Of a DNA stretch of 64,000 nucleotides, positions 51,002-60,143 are shown in pieces. The DNA comes from Burkholderia ambifaria (lineage in GTDB: Bacteria > Pseudomonadota > Gammaproteobacteria > Burkholderiales > Burkholderiaceae): assembly GCF_001443045.1 (NCBI RefSeq), contig NZ_LKPJ01000011.1:124001-188000 (forward strand). Direction: 5' to 3'. Below the pieces are notes generated by a model. It was given only the letters and a program-made list of their open reading frames with translations. It was not told the DNA's origin and made no database searches. A program made the position numbers and the translations under genes. How positions within the stretch are numbered: position 1 is the stretch's first letter; each line of letters begins with the position of its first letter.

Positions 51002-52027
51002 TCATTGATCGGCGCAGACGGGTTCGCCGTCCGCGCGCACGAGTCCGGCGCGCGATGCGATCCGCCACAGGCCGCGCTCGGTCGCCTGCGCGACGACGCG
51101 CGCATGCGTGCAGCCGAACACGTGCAGCGCGTCGACATAGCGCGCGCACAGCCCGTCGTCGCCGATCAGCAGCAGCGGCTGGTTCGCGAGCGCAACGCCA
51201 CGCTCCGCGAGCATCGCGTCGAGCGCGTTGAGCTCATGGCCGATCAGCAAGCCGGACAGGTAGTCGCCCTGTGCATCGGGTGCGAGCCGGTCGGTCAGGC
51301 CCAGCGTGCGCGTGCTGAAGATCGTCGCGAGCAGCCCCGCGCGCTGCGCGCCGCGCGCCACCGCGACGCCGCGCGCGAATGCCGCGCGGTCGGGCGTCGC
51401 GCTCGCGCGCATCGTGCGGCCGAGGATCGTGTGGTCGCGCAGCGCCGCGAACAACTCGCCCGTCATGAAGGTCTGGAAGCGCTCGATGAGCCCGTCCTTC
51501 ACCCATGCCCATTTCGCATGCGTGCCCGGCAAGCCGATCAGTACCCCTGAACAATCGGCATCAAGCATGGGATCGTTCGCGAGTGCGCCGAATATCTGCG
51601 TTTCTTCGCCGCGCATCACATCGGGCAATTCGCCCGTCGCGATCACGCCCGGCACGATCGACACCGTCGTGCCGCGCGCCGTCGTCACCGTGACGAGGCC
51701 CGCGACGAGCGCGTCGGCGCCGGCCGGCACCGCGACGTACGGCGCCTCGCGCCAGCCCTGCGCGCTGCCGACCATTCCGGCTGCCAGCACCGGCACGCCC
51801 GGCGCGCGGTCGAGCCAGTCGCCGCACGCTTCCTCGAACACGACGTCGAATGCGCGCGCGCCGCCGGCCGGCACGTGCATCACGCCCGCCGCGCGGCTGC
51901 GCGTGTCGAGCAGCGCGCCGTGCGCGTCGAACAGATACGCGCGCAGCGACGTCGTGCCCCAGTCGAGCGCGATCAGCGACGGTGCGGCGGAACTGGCGTC
52001 CGGAGCGGTCCGGGTCGAATTGGTCAT
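51002..52027 (-). CDS. dgoK: 2-dehydro-3-deoxygalactonokinase
   Basis: Phosphorylates 2-keto-3-deoxygalactonate to the substrate of DgoA. The 341-residue protein has ALDWGTTSLRAYLFD at the start (ASKHA phosphate-binding loop), GLPGTHAKWAWV, and GLLIGHELNAL, all typical of DgoK. Its ATG overlaps the iclR stop as ATGA. Galactonate dehydratase (dgoD), needed between the lactone and DgoK, is not in the window. Confidence 0.93.
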   Translation of the reverse strand: MTNSTRTAPDASSAAPSLIALDWGTTSLRAYLFDAHGALLDTRSRAAGVMHVPAGGARAFDVVFEEACGDWLDRAPGVPVLAAGMVGSAQGWREAPYVAVPAGADALVAGLVTVTTARGTTVSIVPGVIATGELPDVMRGEETQIFGALANDPMLDADCSGVLIGLPGTHAKWAWVKDGLIERFQTFMTGELFAALRDHTILGRTMRASATPDRAAFARGVAVARGAQRAGLLATIFSTRTLGLTDRLAPDAQGDYLSGLLIGHELNALDAMLAERGVALANQPLLLIGDDGLCARYVDALHVFGCTHARVVAQATERGLWRIASRAGLVRADGEPVCADQ

Positions 52028-52923
52028 CGTTTGATCCTGCGGGTACCCTGCGGCGGGCTCCAGCCCAGTTCCGCGGAAATGGCTCGCGCTTCGCGCTGCA
52101 CGAGCGGAATCAGTTCGTCCATCCGGTCATGCGGCATGTACGGAATGGTGCTCGCGACCGACACGGCCGCGACGATCGCGCCCGACGCGTCGCGGATCGG
52201 TGCAGCCACGCAGCGGATCGACGCCTCGTTTTCCTCGAGGTCGAACGTGTAGCCGCCGGCCGCGTAATGCGCCATGCGCTGCAGGAACCCGCTCGTCTCG
52301 GGCCGGTTGTCCGGCTTGAAATTGACGCCGGCCAGCGCGCGCCGCGCGGCCTCGAACAGCGAGTGCCACCGGTCCGGATTGAGGTCCAGCATCATCGCCT
52401 TGCCGATACCGGTCGACGCGAGCGGCATCCGGTGGCCGACGCGCGAACGCATCTCGAGGCCGCGCGTGCCGGGAATCTTGTCGATGTACAGCACGTCGTC
52501 GCCGTCGCGCACGCCGAGGTGAATCGTGTCGAGCGTCGCTTCCGCGAGCGCTTCGAGGTGCGGCCGCGCAACCGCGGTGAGCGGCATCTGCTCGAGCGCG
52601 ATCGTGCCGAGCTCGATCAGCTTCGGGCCGAGCAGGTAGCCGCCCTGCACCTGGCGCAGGTAGCGCGCCTGCACGAGGCTGCTGACGAGACGGTGCGTCG
52701 TGCTGCGCGTCGTGCCGAGCGCGGCACCGATCGCACGCATGTCGCGTGCGCCGTTCGCGATCGCTTCGAGGATCGCGAGGCCGCGCAACAGCGTCTGCGT
52801 GCCGGCCTGCTGCGCGGCGAGGTCGAGCGGCGTGCTGGTCGCGCCGATGCTGTCGGTCAGCGGCGCATCGTCCGGCGTCGCGCGCCGGGCGTCGAGAGCA
52901 AGGGAATCGGGCATCTTGGTCAT
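52024..52923 (-). CDS. IclR-family transcriptional regulator
   Basis: 299-residue IclR-type regulator: an unusually long N-terminal tail (about 45 residues), winged helix at about 47-110 (LLRGLAILEAI, LGTTRSTTHRLVSSLVQARYL) and effector domain with ASTGIGKAMMLDL. It is the first gene of the sugar operon and overlaps dgoK, so it is probably autoregulated together with it. The ATG at 52923 has only a weak ribosome site; ATG 52914 is an alternative. The 336 bases upstream (52924-53259) hold a long leader, the promoter and the hairpin at 53203, with no gene seen. Confidence 0.88.
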   Translation of the reverse strand: MTKMPDSLALDARRATPDDAPLTDSIGATSTPLDLAAQQAGTQTLLRGLAILEAIANGARDMRAIGAALGTTRSTTHRLVSSLVQARYLRQVQGGYLLGPKLIELGTIALEQMPLTAVARPHLEALAEATLDTIHLGVRDGDDVLYIDKIPGTRGLEMRSRVGHRMPLASTGIGKAMMLDLNPDRWHSLFEAARRALAGVNFKPDNRPETSGFLQRMAHYAAGGYTFDLEENEASIRCVAAPIRDASGAIVAAVSVASTIPYMPHDRMDELIPLVQREARAISAELGWSPPQGTRRIKR

Positions 52924-53202
52924 GGAACAGGCTTCTTCAACGGAATCGGTGAAGCCGCGGTCGCGAGGCCGGAACGAGGTCGGGCGTCGCGGCAATGCGG
53001 CGGTCGATGCACCGAGGAAAGCGCCCGGCGAACTTCATGGAATGTGTCTCCGTGTGCGTCGGGCGCCGCGCGATGCGTGGGTCCGAAGCTGTCGATGTGC
53101 TTCGGATTGTAGGAGCGCACGCACTCGTCTCCAATATTTGAATGCGTTGTCCAGATAATGAGAAAGCGAGCGGAAGGCGCCAAACGGCCGCGCCATGCGC
53201 GC

Positions 53203-53238
53203 GGGGGCGGAACCCGGCGCGTCGCGGGTTCCGCCCCC
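53203..53238 (-). terminator. Hairpin after the EF-hand gene
   Basis: Perfect 14-bp arms (53203-53216 and 53225-53238) with an 8-base loop, 22 bases past the EF-hand stop. It is very stable but has no T tract. Confidence 0.6.
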
Positions 53239-53259
53239 GGTTATCCAGGCGCGCCGCGC

Positions 53260-53664
53260 TTACTGCTGGTTCGTGCTGCGCGCCTGCATGTAGCGCTGCA
53301 CGTCGGCGAACGACACGCGGCCGCTACCGCTCGCGTCGATCTGCCGGAAGTGATTCGCGACATAGCCGAGGCCGGCTGCGCGCGCCTGCGCTTCGGTGAT
53401 CGAGCCGCTGTTCTGCGTATCGGCCGCGCCGAACTGCCGCGCGAGCTTGCGCACCACCTGCGCGTGCAGCGCGGCGCCGGTCGTCTGCGTGCCGGCGGTC
53501 GGCTTGCGCGCGGCCGGCGGCACGTACGGATCGCCGAGCTGCGCCTGGCGCGCGCGCGCCGGCGTGGCGGCGTCGCTCGCCTGCGCGAACGCGGACACCG
53601 ATGCGGATGCTGCAACGCCGGCGCATGCGAGCGCCGCGGCAACGACGATGAAACGTTTCTTCAT
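53260..53664 (-). CDS. Small exported EF-hand protein
   Basis: 134 residues with a signal peptide (MKKRFIVVAAALACAGVAAS, cleavage near AFA at 27). The C-terminal half contains two EF-hand-like loops, DTQNSGSITEAQ and DASGSGRVSFAD; both keep Asp at position 1 and Ser/Asn or Ser/Gly ligands at 3 and 5, but the twelfth position is Gln in the first and Asp in the second instead of Glu, so calcium affinity may be low. Function unknown; such proteins are frequent in Burkholderia. ATG 53664. Confidence 0.82.
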   Translation of the reverse strand: MKKRFIVVAAALACAGVAASASVSAFAQASDAATPARARQAQLGDPYVPPAARKPTAGTQTTGAALHAQVVRKLARQFGAADTQNSGSITEAQARAAGLGYVANHFRQIDASGSGRVSFADVQRYMQARSTNQQ

Positions 53665-53748
53665 GTCAGGCTCCAGTCTGGAATGAGGTCGTCGACGGCC
53701 GGCGAACGGCGCCGCCACGGGCGCGCGTCGCCAGATCCGCCCATCGCA

Positions 53749-55359
53749 TCAATGCGCGGCCGCGTTGTAGAAAGTCACGAGGTCGGCTTTCTCCTGCGGA
53801 CGCGACGTATCGTCGAGATAGACCATGTGTCCACCCTGATAGTCCTTGATCGTCAGGTTCGGTTGCGATCCGAGCCGCGCGAGGTCGAGCTCGGTCTGGT
53901 AGAACGGCGTCGCGATGTCGTGATACCCGTTCAGCGACAGCACCTTCAGCGATGGATTCAGCGTCAGCGCCGCGGCGAGATCGGGAATCGTGTCGGGCAT
54001 CGCGAGGCCGTCGTGCGACCAGTCCCAGGTCTGGATCGCATCGCTGCTGACCGAATACGCGGACTGCGCGCTGTACTTCAGGACGTTCGGCAGATAGCTG
54101 CCGATCGTGTCGGTGAACGGCTTCGTGATGAACGTGCTCGACGGGTCGCCGTCCGCGGCGAGCGGGCTCGACGACGGCACGTTCACGCGCGCGTCGTAGC
54201 GGCCGATCAGCGTGCCCGGGATCAGCGACACCTGGAAGCTGTTGTCGAAGAAGGTCGGGACCACGTTGAAGTCGGCATTCCACAGCGACTGCTTCACGCC
54301 GGTCGAATTCACCATCGTCGTGACGAGCGGCGGCGGCGGCGGCGTGTGGCTCGCGAGATAGGCGTTCACGGCGGGCGCGTAGCTGCCGGCCGTCAGCAGG
54401 CGCATCTGGTCCGCGTACTGCGGCAGATTCGACGGATTCGGATTGTCGAGCTGGTAGTACGCGCCGACCGTGCCGTAGGACGGCACGAAGCCCGCGCAGC
54501 TCACCGGGCTCGCGCCGTTGTTCGAGTTGCCGACATAGTCGCTCGCCATGTCGCAGTTCGCGTTGTAGTTCAGGATCGACGACTGCAGCACGATGCCGGC
54601 GAGCTTCACGCCGGCCGTCTCGAGCAGGTTCGTGAGCACGTCGGTGCGAGGCGTGCCGTACGACTCGCCGAACAGGTATTTCGGCGAATCGTTGCGCTGG
54701 TTCACGGCGAGGTAGCGCATCACGAAGTCGCGGAACGCGCCGCCGTCCTGGTCGACGCCCCAGAACGTCTGGTTCGTGTTCGGCGCGATCGCTTCCGAGA
54801 AGCCGGTGCCGATCGCATCGACGAACACGAGGTCGGTCGTATCGAGCAGGCTTTCCGCGTTGTCGACGAACGGGAACGTCGACGTGTTCGCGTTCGGGTC
54901 GCCCGTCTGGATCCGCTTCGGACCGAACGAGCCGAGATGCAGCCACACCGATGCGGAACCGGGGCCGCCGTTGTACAGGAACGTGACGGGCCGCTTCGCC
55001 GCGGGCTGGTTGTCGGCGGTGTATGCGACGTAGAAGAACGATGCTTCGGGCGCCCCCGTCTGCGGATTGCGCGCGACGAGGTGGCCAGCGGTGGCCGTGT
55101 AACGGATCGTCTGGCCGTTCAGCGTGATCTGGTGATGGGTGACGGCGGCCTTTTCGACCGCGGCGGACGCGTCGAGCGACGCGGTCGCGCTCGACGAATA
55201 GCTGTTGGGATCGTTGTACGGCCTGTCCACCTGAGCGGCGGGATCGGCTGAATTGTCGGCGCCTGCCGCGGCGGACGACGTCACGTCGTCGTTGCAGGCC
55301 GTCAGAATCAGCGAAGAGAACACAACCCCCAACAACAGCTTCGCTTTGCTCGCTGGCAT
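53749..55359 (-). CDS. S10-family serine carboxypeptidase-like lipoprotein
   Basis: 536-residue exported hydrolase. Lipobox LTAC at 19-22 predicts a lipoprotein. The S10 layout is clear: oxyanion region FLYNGGPGSASVWLHLGSFG at about 127-146, nucleophile Ser233 in LFGESYGTPRT, Asp481 in NGYHDIATPF and His511 in GGHMVY. ATG 55359 (MPASKAKLLL) has GAAAGG upstream; the longer frame is leader sequence. It stands alone between the EF-hand gene and mtgA. Substrate unknown; peptides from host or medium are likely. Confidence 0.87.
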   Translation of the reverse strand: MPASKAKLLLGVVFSSLILTACNDDVTSSAAAGADNSADPAAQVDRPYNDPNSYSSSATASLDASAAVEKAAVTHHQITLNGQTIRYTATAGHLVARNPQTGAPEASFFYVAYTADNQPAAKRPVTFLYNGGPGSASVWLHLGSFGPKRIQTGDPNANTSTFPFVDNAESLLDTTDLVFVDAIGTGFSEAIAPNTNQTFWGVDQDGGAFRDFVMRYLAVNQRNDSPKYLFGESYGTPRTDVLTNLLETAGVKLAGIVLQSSILNYNANCDMASDYVGNSNNGASPVSCAGFVPSYGTVGAYYQLDNPNPSNLPQYADQMRLLTAGSYAPAVNAYLASHTPPPPPLVTTMVNSTGVKQSLWNADFNVVPTFFDNSFQVSLIPGTLIGRYDARVNVPSSSPLAADGDPSSTFITKPFTDTIGSYLPNVLKYSAQSAYSVSSDAIQTWDWSHDGLAMPDTIPDLAAALTLNPSLKVLSLNGYHDIATPFYQTELDLARLGSQPNLTIKDYQGGHMVYLDDTSRPQEKADLVTFYNAAAH

Positions 55360-55453
55360 CGTTGCTTTCCTTCTCTCGAATGTTTTTGTGTGTCGAGCAG
55401 CCGGATAAGCCGCCCCCCGCCTCGATTGCGGCCGATAAGCCGAGGCGCTGGCC

Positions 55454-55481
55454 AATATACGCGAGCGGGTCGGCTTTGAAA
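55454..55481 (-). promoter_or_regulatory. Possible promoter of the S10 peptidase
   Basis: On the minus strand TTTCAA and TATATT are 16 bases apart, about 95 bases before the ATG. The surrounding 55440-55700 is the most A/T-rich part of the 427-base gap. Confidence 0.4.
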
Positions 55482-55672
55482 AATTTGGAAATATTTGAGC
55501 GACGGCCGGTGCAGTGCACACCTTTCAGGAATGCTTCGTTTCGCGAACCATCGCTTTTCAGCTGCCTTTCAGAGGCTCGTGCGTTTACCGGGAAATACTA
55601 AAATTCCGCGGATTTCGTGCCATGACGGCAAACAGAATCGCACGCCCACAGGCATTGCTCAGTAAAGCGAAA

Positions 55673-55688
55673 TAGACGATTTCGTCTA
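55673..55688. repeat. 16-bp perfect palindrome in the mtgA/S10 gap
   Basis: TAGACGA-TT-TCGTCTA in an A/T-rich segment, 100 bases past mtgA and about 190 upstream of the S10 promoter. It could be an operator or a terminator stem; nothing decides. The rest of 55360-55786 holds no gene, apart from a 16-bp palindrome (55770-55785) directly after the mtgA stop. Confidence 0.4.
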
Positions 55689-55786
55689 ATGGATGCGACC
55701 CGAAATGCGGGCGACACGAATGCGCTGCGGCGCACCAATGACGCGCCGGCGACGGAACGGACGATGCGACGGCGCGATCGCGCCGC

Positions 55787-56524
55787 TCACTGCGACTGAG
55801 GCAGCTCGGCCGCCCCCATCCGGCGGGCAATCACGGCCGCGCGCTGCGCCTGGTAGGCCGAGCCGCGGTGCGCGTCGAACCAGCGCGGCTTCGGCAGCAT
55901 CACCGCAAGGCGCGCCGACTGCCACGCGCCGAGCCGGCTCGCGGGGATTCTGTAGTAATAGCGGGCGGCGGCCTCGGCACCGTACACGCCGCGGCCCCAT
56001 TCGACCGAATTCAGGTAGATCTCGAAGATCCGCTCCTTGTCGAGCACCGTCTCGAGCATCCACGTGATGATCAGCTCCTGCCCCTTGCGGATGTAGCTCT
56101 TCTCGCGCGACAGGAACAGGTTGCGCGCGAGCTGCTGCGTGATCGTCGAGCCGCCCGCGACGATCTTGCCGCGCGCCTTGTTCTTCTCCCACGCCTGCAG
56201 GATCGCGTCGACGTCGTAGCCGTTGTTGGTCGCGAAGGTCGAATCCTCCGACGCGATCAGCGCGCGCTTCAGGTTGCGCGAGATCTGGTCGTACGGCACC
56301 CATTGGTGCTGAATCTGCGCGGGCGGCTTGTCGCGCGACAGCCACCACGCATCGGTACGCATGAACGCGGTCGAACCGGGATTGACGAACGACCACAGCG
56401 CGATCTGCACGAGGTAGAACAGCTGCGTCGCGAGCCACGCGCCCGCGAACACCGAACCCGCATAGACGATCCAGCGGGTCGGGCTGACCGTGCGCGTGCG
56501 CTGCGTGCCGCTGACCGCCACCAC
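55787..56524 (-). CDS. mtgA: Monofunctional peptidoglycan transglycosylase
   Basis: Polymerises lipid II glycan strands in the periplasm. The 245-residue protein has one N-terminal membrane anchor (about 18-42) and a GT51 domain: catalytic Glu93 in [33 protein letters not shown], and [20 protein letters not shown] 56524 chosen, with GGAG eight bases upstream; no ATG fits. It starts 14 bases after aroE. Confidence 0.93.
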   Translation of the reverse strand: MVAVSGTQRTRTVSPTRWIVYAGSVFAGAWLATQLFYLVQIALWSFVNPGSTAFMRTDAWWLSRDKPPAQIQHQWVPYDQISRNLKRALIASEDSTFATNNGYDVDAILQAWEKNKARGKIVAGGSTITQQLARNLFLSREKSYIRKGQELIITWMLETVLDKERIFEIYLNSVEWGRGVYGAEAAARYYYRIPASRLGAWQSARLAVMLPKPRWFDAHRGSAYQAQRAAVIARRMGAAELPQSQ

Positions 56525-56538
56525 CTGCCGCGCTCCGG

Positions 56539-57405
56539 TCAGGCCACCGCGAGCGCCTGGCGCAGCGTGGCCAGCACCGGTGCGCCGTCCGGCCGCACGC
56601 CGCGCCAGATGAAGAACGATTCGGCCGCCTGCTCGACCAGCATCCCGAGCCCGTCGGCCGTGCGCGCGCCGAGCGACGCCGCATGCTGCATGAACACGGT
56701 CGGCTGCGCGCCGTACATCATGTCGTACGCAAGCGTGCCCGCGCCGAACGCGGCCGCGTCGCACTCCGGCAGCGCCGCGTCGAGGCTGCCGGCCGTCGCG
56801 TTGACGATCACGTCGTACGGTTCCGCGCGAACGGCGTCCGGGCCGCCGCCCGACAGCACGCAGCCCGCATCGTGCGCGGCCTGCGTGAACTGGCCGACGA
56901 GCGCCTCGGCCTTGCTCGCGGTGCGGTTCACGATCGTGATCGACAGCGGTGCGCGCTCGAGCATCGGCAGCACCACGCCACGCGCCGCGCCGCCCGCACC
57001 GAGCAGCAGGATGCGCGCGCCCGCGAGCGACACGCCGAGATTCAGTTCGATGTCGCGCACGAGGCCAACGCCGTCGGTGTTGTCGCCGTAGATGCTGCCG
57101 TCGGCGTCGATGCGCAGCGTGTTTACCGCGCCCGCCGCCGCCGCGCGCGGCGACAGCGTGTCGGCGAGCGCATGCGCGTCGAGCTTGAACGGCACCGTCA
57201 CGTTCGCGCCGCGACCACCTTCGGCGACGAACGCGCGCACGGCGGCCTCGAAGCCGTCGACCGGCGCGAGCCGGTGCTCGTAGACGATCGCCTCGCCCGT
57301 TTGCGCAGCGAACTGCGCGTGGATGAACGGCGACTTGCTGTGCGCCACCGGATTGCCGAATACCACGTAGCGGTCGGCGCCGCTCGTCGACGCGTTTGCG
57401 TTCAC
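56539..57405 (-). CDS. aroE: Shikimate dehydrogenase
   Basis: NADPH-dependent reduction of 3-dehydroshikimate; aroQ, at 63.2 kb, makes that substrate. The 288-residue protein has [15 protein letters not shown] at 18-32, [10 protein letters not shown] with the catalytic Lys, NTDGVG with the Asp, and [14 protein letters not shown] for NADPH. GTG 57405 has a GAGGGG site and overlaps the RNase II-like stop as GTGA, indicating coupled translation. Confidence 0.94.
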   Translation of the reverse strand: MNANASTSGADRYVVFGNPVAHSKSPFIHAQFAAQTGEAIVYEHRLAPVDGFEAAVRAFVAEGGRGANVTVPFKLDAHALADTLSPRAAAAGAVNTLRIDADGSIYGDNTDGVGLVRDIELNLGVSLAGARILLLGAGGAARGVVLPMLERAPLSITIVNRTASKAEALVGQFTQAAHDAGCVLSGGGPDAVRAEPYDVIVNATAGSLDAALPECDAAAFGAGTLAYDMMYGAQPTVFMQHAASLGARTADGLGMLVEQAAESFFIWRGVRPDGAPVLATLRQALAVA

Positions 57406-59492
57406 GATGCGCGCCCCTCTTCGCTTTCCTGGCCGTTGCCGGTCGCGGCGTCGCCGCCACCGACCGCCGCGCCGTCCGATTCGGCCAGCGCTTCGGCCTC
57501 GCTTTCCGCCGATGCATCTTCCGCATCGACCAGCGTGTCTTCGCCGCCTTCGGCCTCTTCCTCGTCGTCCGCCGCATCGCCGCTCGTCACGGTCGGCGCG
57601 TCGAGCACGTTCAAGAGCCGCACCGATGCCTCGATCGTCAGCTCGTCGAGCGACATCACGTCGAGCAGCACGCGCGTGCCGCGCGCATGCACGCCGAGCC
57701 CCGGCACGTGCAGCAGCAGCGGAATTTCCTCGAGACGCACGAGATCGCCCTTCACGACGCTCGCGACCACCTGCTTCTTCTGCTCCTGCGCGAGCCAGCG
57801 CAGGCACCAGAAGTACTCCATCCGGCGCTGGTAGTCGGCGTAGGCCGTGTAGGTATCGTCGAAGCCCTGCACGACCGCGTACAGATCGGCGTCCTTCGGC
57901 TTGAACGGCGCGGCGAGCTTCGCGGTGACGCCGTGCTGCACGCATGCGAGCAGCTGCCACTGGTTCACGAGGTCGACGTAGCGGCGCAGTGGCGACGTGC
58001 TCCATGCATATTGCGCGACGCCGAGGCCTTCGTGCGGCGCGGCCGACGTCTGCATCCGCGTGCGCTTCGGGCCCGGCGCGCCGAAGCCGCGCTGCGAACG
58101 GTAGATGCCCGGCACCGTGTGATCGTGCAGGAACGCACCCCACGTCGAGTTCGCGAGGATCGCGAGCTCCGACACGATCAGGTCGAGCGGCGACCCGCGG
58201 CGACGCGGCGTGATCGTCACGTGCTCGCCTTCGACGTAGAAGTTGTAGTCGGTGTTGCGCTGCACTTCGCGCTTCAGGCCATAGCCCGCGCGCGCGACCT
58301 GGCGCTTCTCGAACAGCGCCTGCGCGAGTGGCCACAGCACGGCGATGTCGTCCTTGTGCGGGTAGTCGCCGGTGCCGGCCGCGAGCGTCTCTTCGTTGAC
58401 GAGCTCGTCGAGGTGGTTGTGGCGCAGGTTGTTCTTCACGAACACGAGCTCGGCGCGCGTCTCGTTCGCGACGATTTCCTGCGTGTCGCGGTTGACGATG
58501 ATGTACAGCGACAGCGCCGGGCGGTAGTCGCCCTCCTTCAGCGTGAACACGTCTACGACGTCGTCCGGCAGCATCGTGATCTTGTCGCCCGGCATGTAGA
58601 CGGTCGACAGGCGCGTGCGCGCGATCGTGTCGACCGCGTCGCCGCGCACGACGCCGAGCGCGGGCGCCGCGATGTGCACGCCGATCCGCACGCGACCGTC
58701 GGACAGGTGCTCGACCGAGAACGCGTCGTCGATTTCGGTCGTCGTGACGTCGTCGATCGAGAACGCCTCGACGTCCGCGCGCGGCAGGTCGTCCGGCAGC
58801 GCGCCGACCGTGACGGCCGGGAAGCCCGTGCCGTGCGGGAAGAATTCCGCGAGAAAACGCGCCTCGTGCAGCGCACGCGGCGACGCGATGCCGCCGCAGT
58901 CGAGCATCAGCCGCGCCGGCGACACGCCGCGCGCGCCGGCCGCCGCTTCCATCGCCTTGTATTCGATCGCGTTCTTGTCCGGCCGGGTCAGCAGCCCGAG
59001 CACCTTGCCCGCGAACGCTTCCGGCAGCTTGCCGGCCTTCAGTTCCTCTTCATACTGCGCCTGGACGAGCGCCTGCTGGCGCTTGCGCTCGAGCGACGCG
59101 AGCGCCATCTTGAGCTGCTCTTCCGGCGCGCGCTGATACTGGCCGCGCCCCTTGCGGCGAAAGTAGACGGGCGAGCCGTGCAGCCGCAGCACCAGCGCCG
59201 CGCGCTCGACCGGGCCGTAGGTCGCGCCGAAGTATTCCGCGGCCAGCGCCGTGTACGCGAATTCATCGGCCGGCGCGCATTCCCACAGGAAATCCAGGTC
59301 GATCTGCTGCGCGGCCGTATCGGCTTCCTGCATCAGTTCGCTCGCGGCCGGCTTCTCGAATTCGATCAGCACGTCTTTTGCGCGCACTTTCGCTCGCCGC
59401 CCGCCGGGCAACTCGACCTGAAACGCGTCGCCCTGGCGCGACAGCACGCTGCCCGCCTTGAAACTGCCCGATTCCTCGAAGAAAACGTTCAC
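57402..59492 (-). CDS. rnb: RNase II/R-family exoribonuclease (RNB domain)
   Basis: 3'-5' exoribonuclease. The 696-residue protein has a central RNB domain (about 235-560) with the metal-binding [26 protein letters not shown] and [16 protein letters not shown] motifs. The N-terminus is not a clear cold-shock domain, and the last 45 residues (about 650-696) are strongly acidic and Ser/Gly-rich with no known domain. RNase II versus RNase R cannot be settled; the length suits RNase II-like proteins. ATG 59492. Second-to-third gene of the mpl to mtgA run. Confidence 0.85.
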   Translation of the reverse strand: MNVFFEESGSFKAGSVLSRQGDAFQVELPGGRRAKVRAKDVLIEFEKPAASELMQEADTAAQQIDLDFLWECAPADEFAYTALAAEYFGATYGPVERAALVLRLHGSPVYFRRKGRGQYQRAPEEQLKMALASLERKRQQALVQAQYEEELKAGKLPEAFAGKVLGLLTRPDKNAIEYKAMEAAAGARGVSPARLMLDCGGIASPRALHEARFLAEFFPHGTGFPAVTVGALPDDLPRADVEAFSIDDVTTTEIDDAFSVEHLSDGRVRIGVHIAAPALGVVRGDAVDTIARTRLSTVYMPGDKITMLPDDVVDVFTLKEGDYRPALSLYIIVNRDTQEIVANETRAELVFVKNNLRHNHLDELVNEETLAAGTGDYPHKDDIAVLWPLAQALFEKRQVARAGYGLKREVQRNTDYNFYVEGEHVTITPRRRGSPLDLIVSELAILANSTWGAFLHDHTVPGIYRSQRGFGAPGPKRTRMQTSAAPHEGLGVAQYAWSTSPLRRYVDLVNQWQLLACVQHGVTAKLAAPFKPKDADLYAVVQGFDDTYTAYADYQRRMEYFWCLRWLAQEQKKQVVASVVKGDLVRLEEIPLLLHVPGLGVHARGTRVLLDVMSLDELTIEASVRLLNVLDAPTVTSGDAADDEEEAEGGEDTLVDAEDASAESEAEALAESDGAAVGGGDAATGNGQESEEGRAS

Positions 59493-59573
59493 TCAGTACT
59501 CTCGTTCAGACTGCCGGGCACCGCATCGGCGGCGCCGCATGATGATGGGAATTCAATCGGCATGACGCCGGGT

Positions 59574-60143
59574 TCATGACGTTTTGTCGTCGCAAAAGGC
59601 GAGAACGTCGTCGACATAGTCGGCAAATTCGCTGATCCCGTGATCGCTGCCTTCGATCACGCGCGTTTTCGCGCCCGGGTAATGGGCGAGCATCTCGCGG
59701 TAGTCCAGCACTTCGTCGCCCGTCGCTGCGAACAGATAGTAGCGTTCGGGCCGCGAAATCGCCGGCACGCGCAGCGCATCGAGCTCCTGCAGGTGATGGC
59801 GTTCGACGACGATCGAGCCGCCGCCATGCCACAACGGCTGTTCGCCCAGGTGCTGCTCGAGATCGCGCTGCGGCACGATCGCCGGATTCAGCAGCACAGC
59901 CTTCCAGCCGTGCTGCTCGGCGAGCCAGGTCGCGTAGTAGCCGCCGAGCGAGCTGCCGATCACCGTCACGTCGTGCGCATCGGCCACCTCGGCTTGCGCG
60001 ACGGCGATCGCCTCGAGCGGCGACACCGACAGCGACGGGCAGCGCCACTCGTGCGTGCGGCCGAGCGCGGCCATGCGCGCGGCGAGCAGCCGCGACTTCT
60101 GCGACTCCGGCGACGACCGGAACCCGTGCAGGTACAGGATCAC
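59574..60143 (-). CDS. YqiA/YcfP-type alpha/beta-hydrolase
   Basis: 189-residue esterase of the UPF0227/YqiA type: LYLHGFRSSPESQKSR at 3-18, nucleophile Ser65 in IGSSLGGYYA, Asp and His in FAATGDEVLDYREM and EGSDHGISEF. Cytosolic, substrate unknown. GTG 60143 with GGAG eight bases before; it overlaps the mpl stop as GTGA. The long ATG frame to 60701 is shadow of mpl. Confidence 0.87.
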   Translation of the reverse strand: MILYLHGFRSSPESQKSRLLAARMAALGRTHEWRCPSLSVSPLEAIAVAQAEVADAHDVTVIGSSLGGYYATWLAEQHGWKAVLLNPAIVPQRDLEQHLGEQPLWHGGGSIVVERHHLQELDALRVPAISRPERYYLFAATGDEVLDYREMLAHYPGAKTRVIEGSDHGISEFADYVDDVLAFCDDKTS

